From positions 188,656 through 252,655 of the forward strand of contig JARGFQ010000001.1 of NCBI GenBank assembly GCA_029210565.1: a stretch of 64,000 bases of DNA. Direction: 5' to 3'. Shown here piece after piece: positions 1 to 7,849 of this stretch (its first letter is position 1; each line of letters begins with the position of its first letter). This DNA is from Bacteroidales bacterium. Its GTDB lineage: Bacteria; Bacteroidota; Bacteroidia; Bacteroidales; VadinHA17. A program made the translations under genes and the position numbers. Under the pieces are notes generated by a model that was given only the letters and a program-made list of their open reading frames with translations, was not told the origin of the DNA and did no database searches.

Positions 1-1107
1 AACGGTGCGGCATCAATATATCCTGACATTGAGGGACTGCCGGAGATGAAGAGCGAGGCAGCCCTGTTCGTAAAGAATTTTCTTGACATAGATGTGAGCC
101 CGGAGTGCTGTGTGCCCACCGGAGGCGCCATGATGGGCGGCATGGCCAGCTTTATGGTCGCCAACCGCAATGATAGCAATAAAGAGGGAACATTGTTTAT
201 AGATCCCGGCTTCCCGGTACAGAAGACCCAGACGAGAATCCTCGGCCAGGACCACAGGTCGTTCGACGTATACAACTACCGCGGCGAAAAGCTGGGACCG
301 AAGCTGGAATCAATACTGGAGTGCGGCAAGGTGTCAACCATCCTCTACTCCAACCCCAACAACCCGTCGTGGATCTGCTTCACCGACGATGAGCTGTGCA
401 CTATTGGCGCCCTGGCAAAGAAATATGATGCCATAGTCATCGAGGACCTGGCATATTTCGGCATGGATTTCAGGGAGGACTATTCTGTTCCGGGGGTGCC
501 TCCGTTCCAGCCTACGGTGGCCAAATACTGTGACGACTACATACTGCTAATCTCAAGTTCAAAGATATTCAGCTATGCCGGGCAGAGGATCGGGCTGCTG
601 GTCATGTCTGACCATCTCTATAACCGCAGATACCCCGACCTGCTCAGGTATTACCGTACGGAAATCTTCGGGAGAGCGATGATCTTCGGAGCACTGTATG
701 CTCTCTCATCGGGGGTGACTCACTCCGCACAGTACGGCTTCACTGCCATCCTCAAGGCCGTAAACGAGGGCCGCTATAACTTTGTGGAGAATACCAAACT
801 GTACGGTGAGAAGGCTGCGAGGATGAAGGAGATGTTTACCGGCAACGGCTTCTCCATTGTATATGACCGCGACATCGACAAACCCCTGGCTGACGGATTT
901 TATTTCACCTTCTCCTATCCGGGTATGAGCGGCGGAGAGCTGCTTCAGGAGCTTCTTGCATACGGCATCGCCGCCATCACCCTTAACATCTGCGGTAGCG
1001 AGAGGCACGAGGGACTGAGGGCCTGCGTCTCCCAGGTGAGGAAGAAGCAGTTACCCCTGCTCGGGGAGCGGCTGAAACTTTTCAGGGAAAACAATCCCGT
1101 TAATTGA
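1..1107 (+). CDS. PLP-dependent class I/II aminotransferase, 5' end outside window
   Basis: The reading frame is open from base 1, so the gene starts before the window; 368 codons plus the stop are visible. This is a fold-type I pyridoxal-phosphate aminotransferase: an NPNNPSW substrate/cofactor loop, an EDLAYFGMDF segment that places the PLP-contacting Asp and Tyr, and SSSKIFSYAGQR, whose lysine (codon 562-564) should form the Schiff base. It lies 38 bp before a 2-oxoacid:ferredoxin oxidoreductase operon on the same strand. A natural reading is that it transaminates an amino acid to the 2-oxoacid that the oxidoreductase then decarboxylates, but the substrate cannot be told from sequence alone. 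Confidence 0.85.
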   Translation, partial: NGAASIYPDIEGLPEMKSEAALFVKNFLDIDVSPECCVPTGGAMMGGMASFMVANRNDSNKEGTLFIDPGFPVQKTQTRILGQDHRSFDVYNYRGEKLGPKLESILECGKVSTILYSNPNNPSWICFTDDELCTIGALAKKYDAIVIEDLAYFGMDFREDYSVPGVPPFQPTVAKYCDDYILLISSSKIFSYAGQRIGLLVMSDHLYNRRYPDLLRYYRTEIFGRAMIFGALYALSSGVTHSAQYGFTAILKAVNEGRYNFVENTKLYGEKAARMKEMFTGNGFSIVYDRDIDKPLADGFYFTFSYPGMSGGELLQELLAYGIAAITLNICGSERHEGLRACVSQVRKKQLPLLGERLKLFRENNPVN

Positions 1108-1145
1108 GTAAGTACTATATTTAATTCAGAAATAATTCGACAAAG

Positions 1146-1373
1146 ATGGCAAAGATAAAAGGTGCAGTTGTTATTGACACAGAGAGGTGCAAGGGCTGCG
1201 AAGTGTGCGTCGTCACCTGCCCTACGGACACCCTGGCGCTGGCTGTGGAGGTTAACGCCAAGGGATACCATTACTGTTACGCTGCCAATCCTGAGACATG
1301 CATTGGCTGCGCAAACTGTGCGGTGGTATGTCCTGACGGAGTGATCACGGTATACAAGATAAAGGTGGGATAA
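1146..1373 (+). CDS. 2-oxoacid:ferredoxin oxidoreductase, ferredoxin-like (delta) subunit
   Basis: A 75-residue protein with two complete 4Fe-4S motifs: CKGCEVCVVTCP (Cys 15, 18, 21, 25) and CIGCANCAVVCP (Cys 52, 55, 58, 62). It should pass electrons from the thiamine-diphosphate subunits to external ferredoxin. It is the first of four same-strand genes (delta, alpha, beta, gamma), the usual layout of four-subunit KOR/VOR enzymes. The alpha gene starts 23 bp later. The stand-alone small subunit points to a four-gene enzyme rather than a fused pyruvate:ferredoxin oxidoreductase. Confidence 0.9.
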   Translation: MAKIKGAVVIDTERCKGCEVCVVTCPTDTLALAVEVNAKGYHYCYAANPETCIGCANCAVVCPDGVITVYKIKVG

Positions 1374-1396
1374 GAAAAAGAAAAACAACTATATAC

Positions 1397-2464
1397 ATGG
1401 AAAAGGAACTGAGACTGATGAAAGGCAACGAGGCTGTCGCCGAGGCGGCGATACGCGCCGGTGCCGACGGTTATTTCGGGTATCCCATCACTCCGCAGAG
1501 CGAGATACTTGAATATCTTATGGAGGCCAACCCGCAGGTCACCACCGGCATGGTGGTGCTGCAGGCTGAGAGCGAGGTTGCGGCCATAAACATGGTTTAC
1601 GGCGGTGCCGCATGCGGGAAGAAGGTGATGACCTCATCATCGTCACCCGGCATAAGCCTGAAGCAGGAGGGTATTACATACATAGCAGGCGCTGAGCTGC
1701 CCTGCCTGATCGTCAATGTGGTGCGCGGAGGTCCCGGCCTGGGAACAATACAGCCGGCACAGAGCGATTACTTTCAGGCTACCAAGGGGGGAGGGCACGG
1801 CGACTATCATCTGATAGTCCTTGCACCTTCGTCAGTGCAGGAGATGGCCGACTTTGTGGAGCTGGCGTTCGATCTCGCATTCAAGTACAGAAACCCCACC
1901 ATGATACTCTCTGACGGCGCCATAGGACAGATGATGGAAAAGGTGTGGCTCAAGCCGCAGAAAAAGAGGTCGGAGGAGATACTGCCCTGGGCAACGACAG
2001 GCAAGCCGGCAACCCGTGAGCGCAATATCATTACCTCACTCGACCTTGACCCGGCGCGACAGGAAAAGTTCAACCATAAGCTGATTGCCAAATACCGCGA
2101 GATTGAAGAAAATGAGGTTCGATTCGAGGAGTTCATGACCGAAGATGCCGAGTATCTCTTCGTTGCATACGGCACCAGCGCAAGGATATGCCAGAAGGCA
2201 CTGCAGCTGGCTAGGGATGAAGGTATCAAGGCAGGCCTGTTGCGCCCGATAACCCTGTTCCCATACCCGAAGAAGAGACTGAATGAGCTGGCTGACACCG
2301 TTAAAGGCATGCTCGCCGTTGAGATGAGCGCCGGCCAGATGGTAGAGGACGTGATGCTCTCGGTAAACGGTAAAACACGTGTCAGCCACTACGGCAGGAT
2401 GGGCGGTATGATACCCACCCCCGAAGAAGTTCTTGAAAACATGAAGTCGTTCATTAAAGGATAA
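1397..2464 (+). CDS. vorB: 2-oxoacid:ferredoxin oxidoreductase alpha subunit (VorB/KorA type)
   Basis: This 355-residue protein has the pyrimidine-binding domain of the POR/KOR family near its N-terminus (GNEAVAEAAIRAGADGYFGYPITPQSE) and the C-terminal transketolase-like domain II (residues about 245-340). In the family it binds thiamine diphosphate together with the beta subunit and oxidatively decarboxylates a 2-oxoacid to acyl-CoA, reducing ferredoxin. The length and the stretch ending in MMEKV resemble proteins annotated VorB (branched-chain 2-oxoacids), but 2-oxoglutarate (KorA) cannot be excluded. The beta gene follows after 5 bp, so translation is probably coupled. Confidence 0.88.
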   Translation: MEKELRLMKGNEAVAEAAIRAGADGYFGYPITPQSEILEYLMEANPQVTTGMVVLQAESEVAAINMVYGGAACGKKVMTSSSSPGISLKQEGITYIAGAELPCLIVNVVRGGPGLGTIQPAQSDYFQATKGGGHGDYHLIVLAPSSVQEMADFVELAFDLAFKYRNPTMILSDGAIGQMMEKVWLKPQKKRSEEILPWATTGKPATRERNIITSLDLDPARQEKFNHKLIAKYREIEENEVRFEEFMTEDAEYLFVAYGTSARICQKALQLARDEGIKAGLLRPITLFPYPKKRLNELADTVKGMLAVEMSAGQMVEDVMLSVNGKTRVSHYGRMGGMIPTPEEVLENMKSFIKG

Positions 2465-2469
2465 GAGAG

Positions 2470-3246
2470 ATGGCAGATATTACATTCAATGATATAATCA
2501 AGCCCGAGAACCTGACTTACAAGAAGTCCAGGCTGATGACGGACAACGTCATGCACTACTGCCCGGGCTGCGGCCATTCAACAGCGCACCGGGTTCTGGC
2601 CGAGGTGATTGAGGAAGAAGATCTACAGAGCAGAACCGTGGGCATAACCCCGGTGGGATGTTCAGTACTGATGTACAATTATATCGATGTCGACTTCCAG
2701 GAAGCGGCACACGGCAGGGCACCGGCACTGGCGACAGCTGTCAAGCGGCTCATGCCCGACAAGTTCGTCTTCACTTACCAGGGCGACGGGGACCTTGCCG
2801 CCATCGGTACCGCAGAGACCATACACACATGCAACAGGGGTGAGAATATCCTCATCCTCTTTATCAACAACGGCATCTACGGAATGACGGGGGGGCAGAT
2901 GGCCCCCACAACCCTGGAGGGAATGAAGTCGTCAACCTCACCCTACGGCCGTGATATTGCAACGATGGGCTCACCGGTAAAGATGGCCGACATAGTGGCG
3001 ATGCTGCCCGGAACCTGCTTTGTCACACGCCATAGCGTCAATACCGCGGGCGGCGTGCGAAAACTGAAAAGAGCCATTAAGAAAGCAGTTCAGTACCAAA
3101 ATGAGAAGCGGGGAACCTGCTTTATCGAAGTGGTCTCCAACTGTCCCTCAGGATGGAAGATGACACCCGTTGAGTCAAATAAGTGGATGGAGGAGAATAT
3201 GTTCCCGTTCTATCCCCTCGGCGACATAAAGGTGCCGGCCGAATAA
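2470..3246 (+). CDS. 2-oxoacid:ferredoxin oxidoreductase beta subunit (thiamine diphosphate-binding)
   Basis: This 258-residue subunit carries the thiamine-diphosphate motif GDGD (from residue 105) ending in NN (residues 133-134), with the spacing of the classic GDG-X(about 25)-NN signature. The N-terminal CPGCGH motif is typical of this subunit and contributes to cluster binding. It should form the active site with the alpha subunit. A gap of 75 bp separates it from the gamma gene, longer than the other gaps in the operon, with no recognised terminator. Confidence 0.9.
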   Translation: MADITFNDIIKPENLTYKKSRLMTDNVMHYCPGCGHSTAHRVLAEVIEEEDLQSRTVGITPVGCSVLMYNYIDVDFQEAAHGRAPALATAVKRLMPDKFVFTYQGDGDLAAIGTAETIHTCNRGENILILFINNGIYGMTGGQMAPTTLEGMKSSTSPYGRDIATMGSPVKMADIVAMLPGTCFVTRHSVNTAGGVRKLKRAIKKAVQYQNEKRGTCFIEVVSNCPSGWKMTPVESNKWMEENMFPFYPLGDIKVPAE

Positions 3247-3321
3247 AATCCAGCTTCAGGGACGCAGCATGCTGCATCCCGGCAATATGGCACAAATTGT
3301 TAAGACGCAAATTAAAAGATC

Positions 3322-3867
3322 ATGACAGAAGAAATAGTAATAGCAGGTTTCGGCGGACAGGGAGTGCTCTCAATGGGTAAGATCATGGCCTATTCGGGAA
3401 TGATGCAGGATATGGAGGTGAGCTGGATGCCCTCGTACGGTCCCGAGATGAGAGGCGGTACGGCCAACGTGAATGTTATACTGAGCGATGAAAGAATCAG
3501 CTCACCCATACTCAGAAGCTTCGATACCGCCATTATCCTCAATCAGCAGAGTATGGACAAGTTTGAACAGTCGGTCAAGCCGGGAGGGACGCTGATATAT
3601 GACGGTAACGGCATTACGAGGCACCCGGAGCGAAAAGACATTACCATATACCGGATTGATGCGGCTGAAGAGGCTTCGAAACTGAAGATGATAAAGATGT
3701 TCAATATGTTCGTCATGGGCGGCTTCATGAAGGTGAAACCCATACTGAAGACTGAGTATGTCATCAAGGGACTTAAAAAATCACTCCCCGAGAGATACCA
3801 TCATATGATTCCCATGAATGAGGATGCAATTAAACGGGGGATGGATTTGATCAAACAAGTCCAGTGA
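3322..3867 (+). CDS. 2-oxoacid:ferredoxin oxidoreductase gamma subunit
   Basis: A 181-residue protein with the glycine-rich GFGGQGVLSMGK start and the MPSYGPEMRGG motif of the POR/KOR gamma domain, which contacts coenzyme A in the assembled enzyme. It is the last gene of the four-subunit operon. It converges with nadD, and the 53 bp between the stop codons is AT-rich with imperfect GATTTGC-like heptamers but no clear hairpin terminator. Confidence 0.9.
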   Translation: MTEEIVIAGFGGQGVLSMGKIMAYSGMMQDMEVSWMPSYGPEMRGGTANVNVILSDERISSPILRSFDTAIILNQQSMDKFEQSVKPGGTLIYDGNGITRHPERKDITIYRIDAAEEASKLKMIKMFNMFVMGGFMKVKPILKTEYVIKGLKKSLPERYHHMIPMNEDAIKRGMDLIKQVQ

Positions 3868-3920
3868 TTTGCGATGTGCAATTGAATTTAAGTCGGGAAT
3901 CGAAAATCTAAAATCGCCAA

Positions 3921-4511
3921 TCATTCATAGAAGTGCATCTCGCGAATATACTTCCATGCGGCTGGCGGGACGAACCATGAGACATCCCTGCCCTCACTGA
4001 TGGCAGTGCGGATGAAGGTTCCCGATATCTCCATCACCGGCGCATCAATTCTTGTGACCTTCGCGCTCTTGAGAATCTCCTGCAGTCTCCTGCTGGCAGC
4101 CGGGGCCTGATAGAGGCGCGGATAGACGATTATCGGATACTGTTTTATCAGCAGCTCAGCGTTCTTCCATTTGTGAAGGGTGACCAGGTTATCCTCTCCC
4201 ATGATCAGGGTGAAATTGCGTGACGGATATTTGTCGGTCAGGTAGGCGAGGGTGTCCACGGTATAGGATGGCTGCGGCAGTTTGAACTCAACATCCGATA
4301 CTTTGAACCGCGGGTCGTCACCGATGGCCAGTTCAGTAAGATAAAGCCTGTCGCGGTCGGCCAAAAGCGTATCTTTCTTCTTGAGAGGATTGTGAGGACT
4401 GACGATAAACCATACCTCCCTCACAGGAGAGTATTCGGCAATATAGTTGGCAATGGCCATGTGACCTATATGCACCGGATTGAATGATCCGAAAAAGAGG
4501 CCTGTCTCCAT
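3921..4511 (-). CDS. nadD: nicotinate-nucleotide adenylyltransferase
   Basis: NadD joins nicotinate mononucleotide and ATP to give deamido-NAD, a late step of NAD synthesis. The 196-residue protein shows the nucleotidyltransferase motif GSFNPVHIGH (residues 8-17) and the C-terminal ISGTFIR motif, both of which bind ATP phosphates. Length is normal. Its ATG overlaps the gmk stop codon by one base (TAATG), so the two are translationally coupled. The order yicC-gmk-nadD is one transcription unit. Confidence 0.95.
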   Translation of the reverse strand: METGLFFGSFNPVHIGHMAIANYIAEYSPVREVWFIVSPHNPLKKKDTLLADRDRLYLTELAIGDDPRFKVSDVEFKLPQPSYTVDTLAYLTDKYPSRNFTLIMGEDNLVTLHKWKNAELLIKQYPIIVYPRLYQAPAASRRLQEILKSAKVTRIDAPVMEISGTFIRTAISEGRDVSWFVPPAAWKYIREMHFYE

Positions 4512-5092
4512 TATCCTAACTCTAAAAAATCTTTTACGGCTGCTGTTATCTCATTGCAGGACTTCTGAAGATCATCGTTGATTATGACCCTGTCGAAGCT
4601 GCATGCCAGCAGTATCTCAGAAGCAGCCTTCTGCACACGCATATCTATCTCTTCCTCCGAGTCGGTGCCCCTCTTTTCCAGCCGTGACCGCAGCTCTTCA
4701 ACGGAGGGTGGCATGATAAATAATGCCAGTGCCCTGTCGCCGAAGATCTTCTTGAGGTTGATGCCCCCCATGACGTCGACATCAAAGAGAGGTATCTTAC
4801 CCTCTGCGGCGATACGCTCCAGCTCACTCTTCAGTGTGCCGTAGTAGAGGTTCCTGTAGACCTCCTGCCACTCGACGAACTCTTCACGGCTGATCCTCCT
4901 TCTGAACTCTGCCGCTGAGATGAAATAATACTCCCTGCCGTCCGTTTCACTGCCCCTTGGCTTTCTACTGGTAGCCGACACTGAGAAGCAAAGGGGCAGG
5001 CCGGAGTTCAGGAGGTGGCTCACAAGAGTGGATTTGCCTGCTCCCGACGGTGCGGAGATAATTAGCACCCTGTTGTTTTTCCTTCTTCGCAC
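4511..5092 (-). CDS. gmk: guanylate kinase
   Basis: Guanylate kinase phosphorylates GMP to GDP. The 193-residue sequence has the P-loop SAPSGAGKST near its N-terminus, the GMP-binding stretch SRKPRGSETDGREYYF, and the conserved FVEWQEVYRNLYYGT region. It starts three bases after the yicC stop and overlaps the nadD start by one base. Confidence 0.95.
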   Translation of the reverse strand: MRRRKNNRVLIISAPSGAGKSTLVSHLLNSGLPLCFSVSATSRKPRGSETDGREYYFISAAEFRRRISREEFVEWQEVYRNLYYGTLKSELERIAAEGKIPLFDVDVMGGINLKKIFGDRALALFIMPPSVEELRSRLEKRGTDSEEEIDMRVQKAASEILLACSFDRVIINDDLQKSCNEITAAVKDFLELG

Positions 5093-5095
5093 AGG

Positions 5096-5971
5096 TCAGA
5101 GGATATTGAGTGTCTGCTCCTTGATCTTCTCGAGCTCATCCTTCATCATCACCACCAGCTTCTGCATCGAGGCGTCATTGGCCTTTGATCCTATGGTATT
5201 GATCTCGCGTCCCATCTCCTGGGAGATGAAATTGAGCATCTTTCCGTTGGCACCCTCACCCTTCATGGTCTCGGTAAAGTAGTCGCAGTGTTTCCTGAGC
5301 CTCACCTTCTCCTCGTTGATATCCATCTTCTCAAGGTAGAATATCAGTTCCTGCTCGAAGCGGTTCATGTCTATGTTCTCCGTGGCGAAGTTATCGTGGA
5401 GCGATGCCTGCAGCTTTTCGCGCATGCGTGTCAGCCGGTCGCCCTCCACGGTGCTCAGCTCCTCCAGGTATCGAAGGATGGAGGCCAGTGATTTGGACAG
5501 GTCGGCCTCCATGGCCCTGCCCTCTTCCAGGCGGTAGTTATCGGTCATCGAGAGTGCATCCTCTATCAGAGTGACAACCCTGTTCCACTCCTCCTCCGTC
5601 AGTTCCGGTCTCTCTGTTTTGAGGGTCTCGGGAAGCCGCATTACAATGCTCAGCAGGTCGCTGTCATTGCTCAGACCCAGCTCGTTGCTTAACACCTTCA
5701 TCTGATTGAAATAACCCCGCACCACCCTGGTGTTGATTGCCGGGGCCTGCTCCTCATCCATGGTGTCAAAAGAGATCATAATGTCGATCTTACCCCTCTG
5801 AAGTTTCCTGATGATTATATTGCGTATCTCGAGCTCCTTCTCCTTGAAGAGCCACGGCACCTTCGTATTTACGTCAGCCTGTTTGCTGTTCAGCGACCTG
5901 ACCTCAACGGTGATCTTGCGTTGTGGGGTCTCGAGCATGGCTTTGCCGTAGCCGGTCATTGATCTTATCAT
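5096..5971 (-). CDS. YicC family endoribonuclease
   Basis: The 291-residue protein begins MIRSMTGYGKA, the signature of the YicC N-terminal domain, and ends with a DUF1732-like C-terminus containing FISQEMGREINTIGSKAND. E. coli YicC is an endoribonuclease. It heads the yicC-gmk-nadD operon; yicC and gmk are neighbours in many bacteria. A TAAGTTTG -7 element sits 23 bp upstream of the start on the minus strand. Confidence 0.9.
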   Translation of the reverse strand: MIRSMTGYGKAMLETPQRKITVEVRSLNSKQADVNTKVPWLFKEKELEIRNIIIRKLQRGKIDIMISFDTMDEEQAPAINTRVVRGYFNQMKVLSNELGLSNDSDLLSIVMRLPETLKTERPELTEEEWNRVVTLIEDALSMTDNYRLEEGRAMEADLSKSLASILRYLEELSTVEGDRLTRMREKLQASLHDNFATENIDMNRFEQELIFYLEKMDINEEKVRLRKHCDYFTETMKGEGANGKMLNFISQEMGREINTIGSKANDASMQKLVVMMKDELEKIKEQTLNIL

Positions 5972-5993
5972 AGTGATTGAGTTAAGCTTCTGA

Positions 5994-6001
5994 CAAACTT
6001 A
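5994..6001 (-). promoter_or_regulatory. candidate Bacteroidota -7 element for yicC-gmk-nadD
   Basis: The minus strand reads TAAGTTTG, an exact match to TAnnTTTG, 23-30 bases upstream of the yicC ATG. No convincing TTTG was found at the expected -33 spacing, so the call rests on the -7 match and position. Confidence 0.45.
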
Positions 6002-6084
6002 CATAAAAACACCTGATTTTTTACAGACAAATAATAATGAAGGTCAGCCCCCCATATTTACAGAGGAATGACAGATTGCTGGTG

Positions 6085-7464
6085 TTAAGGGAGCAGTTCA
6101 AGCTCAACGGTGAAGTGCCTCATGATAGGCGCCTCCCACTTTATTGCAAGTCCTCTGGTTATCCGGTCCCTTCTCTCAAACACGTTGCCGACGGCCGCGG
6201 CCACGTAATCCATGTGGTTGTCGGTATAGACCCTCCTCGGTACGGCCAGCCGCACCAGCTCGAGTTCAGGGTGCCTGTTCTCACGCGTCACCGGATCGCG
6301 GTCAGCCATCAGCGTACCTATCTCAGCGGAGCGGATGCCTCCTTCCAGGTAAAACTCGATCGCCAGCCTCTGAGCGGGAAACTCGCCGGCAGGCACCCGG
6401 GAAAGGAACCTGCCAGCATCAATGAAGATGGCATGGCCCCCGAAAGGCTGCTGCACGGGTACTCCTGCTGCAGCTATCTTTTCTCCCAGACTGGCCACCT
6501 GCCTGATGCGCGACTCAAGGTATTCACTGTCAGTGCCTTCGTAGAGTCCGATCGCCAGAGCGTCCATGTCACGGCCGGCCATGCCGCCGTAGGTGATGAA
6601 GCCCTCAAACATGATGTTGTAGGTCGAGGCACGGCGGAACAGCTCCTTGTCCCTGAAGCCGATGAAACCTCCAATGTTGACTATCGCATCCTTCTTGGAG
6701 CTCATAGTCATGCCGTCGGCATAAGAGAACATCTCGCGGGCTATATCCCTGATGCTTTTTTCAGAGTATCCCACTTCACGGGTTTTAATGAAGTAAGCAT
6801 TCTCGGCAAAACGGGCTGAATCCATTATCACGATGGCGCCGTACCTGTCGGCCAGTTCTCTTACGCCACGGAGGTTGGCCATACTCACCGGCTGACCGCC
6901 GGCAGTGTTATTGGTGACGGTCATCACGATGCATCCCAGCTTCTCACGGGGGGTCTCCTTCAGCACCTTTTCCAGCCGCCCGAGATCGACGTTGCCCTTG
7001 AAGGGTTCGTCGGCGGTGATGTCCCTGGCTGTTTCCACGGTGCAGTCGACGGCCGTGGCCCTGCGGAACTCGATATGTCCCTTGGTGGTGTCAAAGTGGG
7101 CGTTGCCGGGGATGATGTCACCCTCCTTTACCAGCACCGAGAAAATGACATTCTCCGCCGCCCGTCCCTGGTGCGTGGGCAGGAAGTACTCAAACCCGGT
7201 TATGTCACGGATGGCCTCTTTAAGCCTGTAGTACGATGATGCTCCTGCGTAACTCTCGTCGCCGGTCATGATGGCAGCCCACTGCCGGTCACTCATGGCC
7301 CCGTTGCCGGAATCGGTGAGGAGATCAACAAATACCTGCTCGGAGCGCAGGTTAAAGAGATTGTATGAGGCCTCTTTTATCCACTCATGGCGCTCAGTGA
7401 CGGTGCTTCGCCTCAGAGGCTCCACCATCTTTATCTTATGTGGTTCACAATATGGGAGATTCAT
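6085..7464 (-). CDS. tnaA: tryptophanase (tryptophan indole-lyase)
   Basis: This 459-residue beta-eliminating lyase should split tryptophan into indole, pyruvate and ammonia. It has the family stretches FVDLLTDSG, THQGRAAEN and MSSKKDAIVNIGG, where one lysine of the KK pair holds PLP. Residues that separate tryptophanase from tyrosine phenol-lyase favour tryptophanase: HFDTTKGH resembles the E. coli FDTTQGH stretch containing Asp137, and the C-terminal MRHFTVEL carries the histidine of TnaA where tyrosine phenol-lyase has phenylalanine. No tnaC leader or tnaB permease is visible nearby. The leader consists of heptamer repeats that begin three bases from the start codon. Confidence 0.92.
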   Translation of the reverse strand: MNLPYCEPHKIKMVEPLRRSTVTERHEWIKEASYNLFNLRSEQVFVDLLTDSGNGAMSDRQWAAIMTGDESYAGASSYYRLKEAIRDITGFEYFLPTHQGRAAENVIFSVLVKEGDIIPGNAHFDTTKGHIEFRRATAVDCTVETARDITADEPFKGNVDLGRLEKVLKETPREKLGCIVMTVTNNTAGGQPVSMANLRGVRELADRYGAIVIMDSARFAENAYFIKTREVGYSEKSIRDIAREMFSYADGMTMSSKKDAIVNIGGFIGFRDKELFRRASTYNIMFEGFITYGGMAGRDMDALAIGLYEGTDSEYLESRIRQVASLGEKIAAAGVPVQQPFGGHAIFIDAGRFLSRVPAGEFPAQRLAIEFYLEGGIRSAEIGTLMADRDPVTRENRHPELELVRLAVPRRVYTDNHMDYVAAAVGNVFERRDRITRGLAIKWEAPIMRHFTVELELLP

Positions 7465-7467
7465 GAT

Positions 7468-7508
7468 GATTTGCGATTTGCGATTTGCGATTTGCGATTT
7501 GCGATTTT
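7468..7508 (+). repeat. heptamer array (GATTTGC)5 plus a partial unit in the tnaA leader
   Basis: Five perfect copies of GATTTGC followed by GATTT occupy the bases directly upstream of the tryptophanase start codon (minus-strand unit GCAAATC). A change in copy number would move the promoter relative to the start in 7-bp steps. The rest of the gap to about 7790 holds GACTGAA-like words at 7512-7525 and no gene I can support. Confidence 0.9.
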
Positions 7509-7788
7509 AACTGCCGACTGAAGACTGGCCTCCCCTGCAACCTGGCTCCTTCGCTGAAATGACCCACCGGGTCATTTCTTAACGCTCGGCCCTCTATTGC
7601 CCACTGCCTATAACCTATATTGCAAGCAATAAATTAAGATAAATTAACAGAAGCAGGGCAGGGTGTGGCGGTTTGCGGGCGGAGACGTGCAACCATGGGG
7701 CATCAGAATGCGTCCCTATTTTTGATATTGCGGAAGATATGTTTCCTGTTTACGGTCGCCTGAAAAAGGAAAATCATCGAAATAAGGC

Positions 7789-7796
7789 TATTTTTG
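7789..7796 (+). promoter_or_regulatory. candidate Bacteroidota -7 element for the DUF3078 gene
   Basis: TATTTTTG matches TAnnTTTG and lies 54 bases before the ATG at 7850. Transcription starting about 7 bases downstream would begin near 7803, which excludes longer N-terminal readings and supports the start that opens a signal peptide. No clear -33 TTTG is visible. Confidence 0.45.
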
Positions 7797-7849
7797 CAAA
7801 TATAGTTTTTTTGCCTTCGGGGTCCAATCAGGAAATGTTAAAAGAATTT

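Noticed and set aside
6037..6819. 260-codon open frame opposite tnaA
   Set aside because: Antisense to a well-conserved tryptophanase frame; composition has no domain signal.
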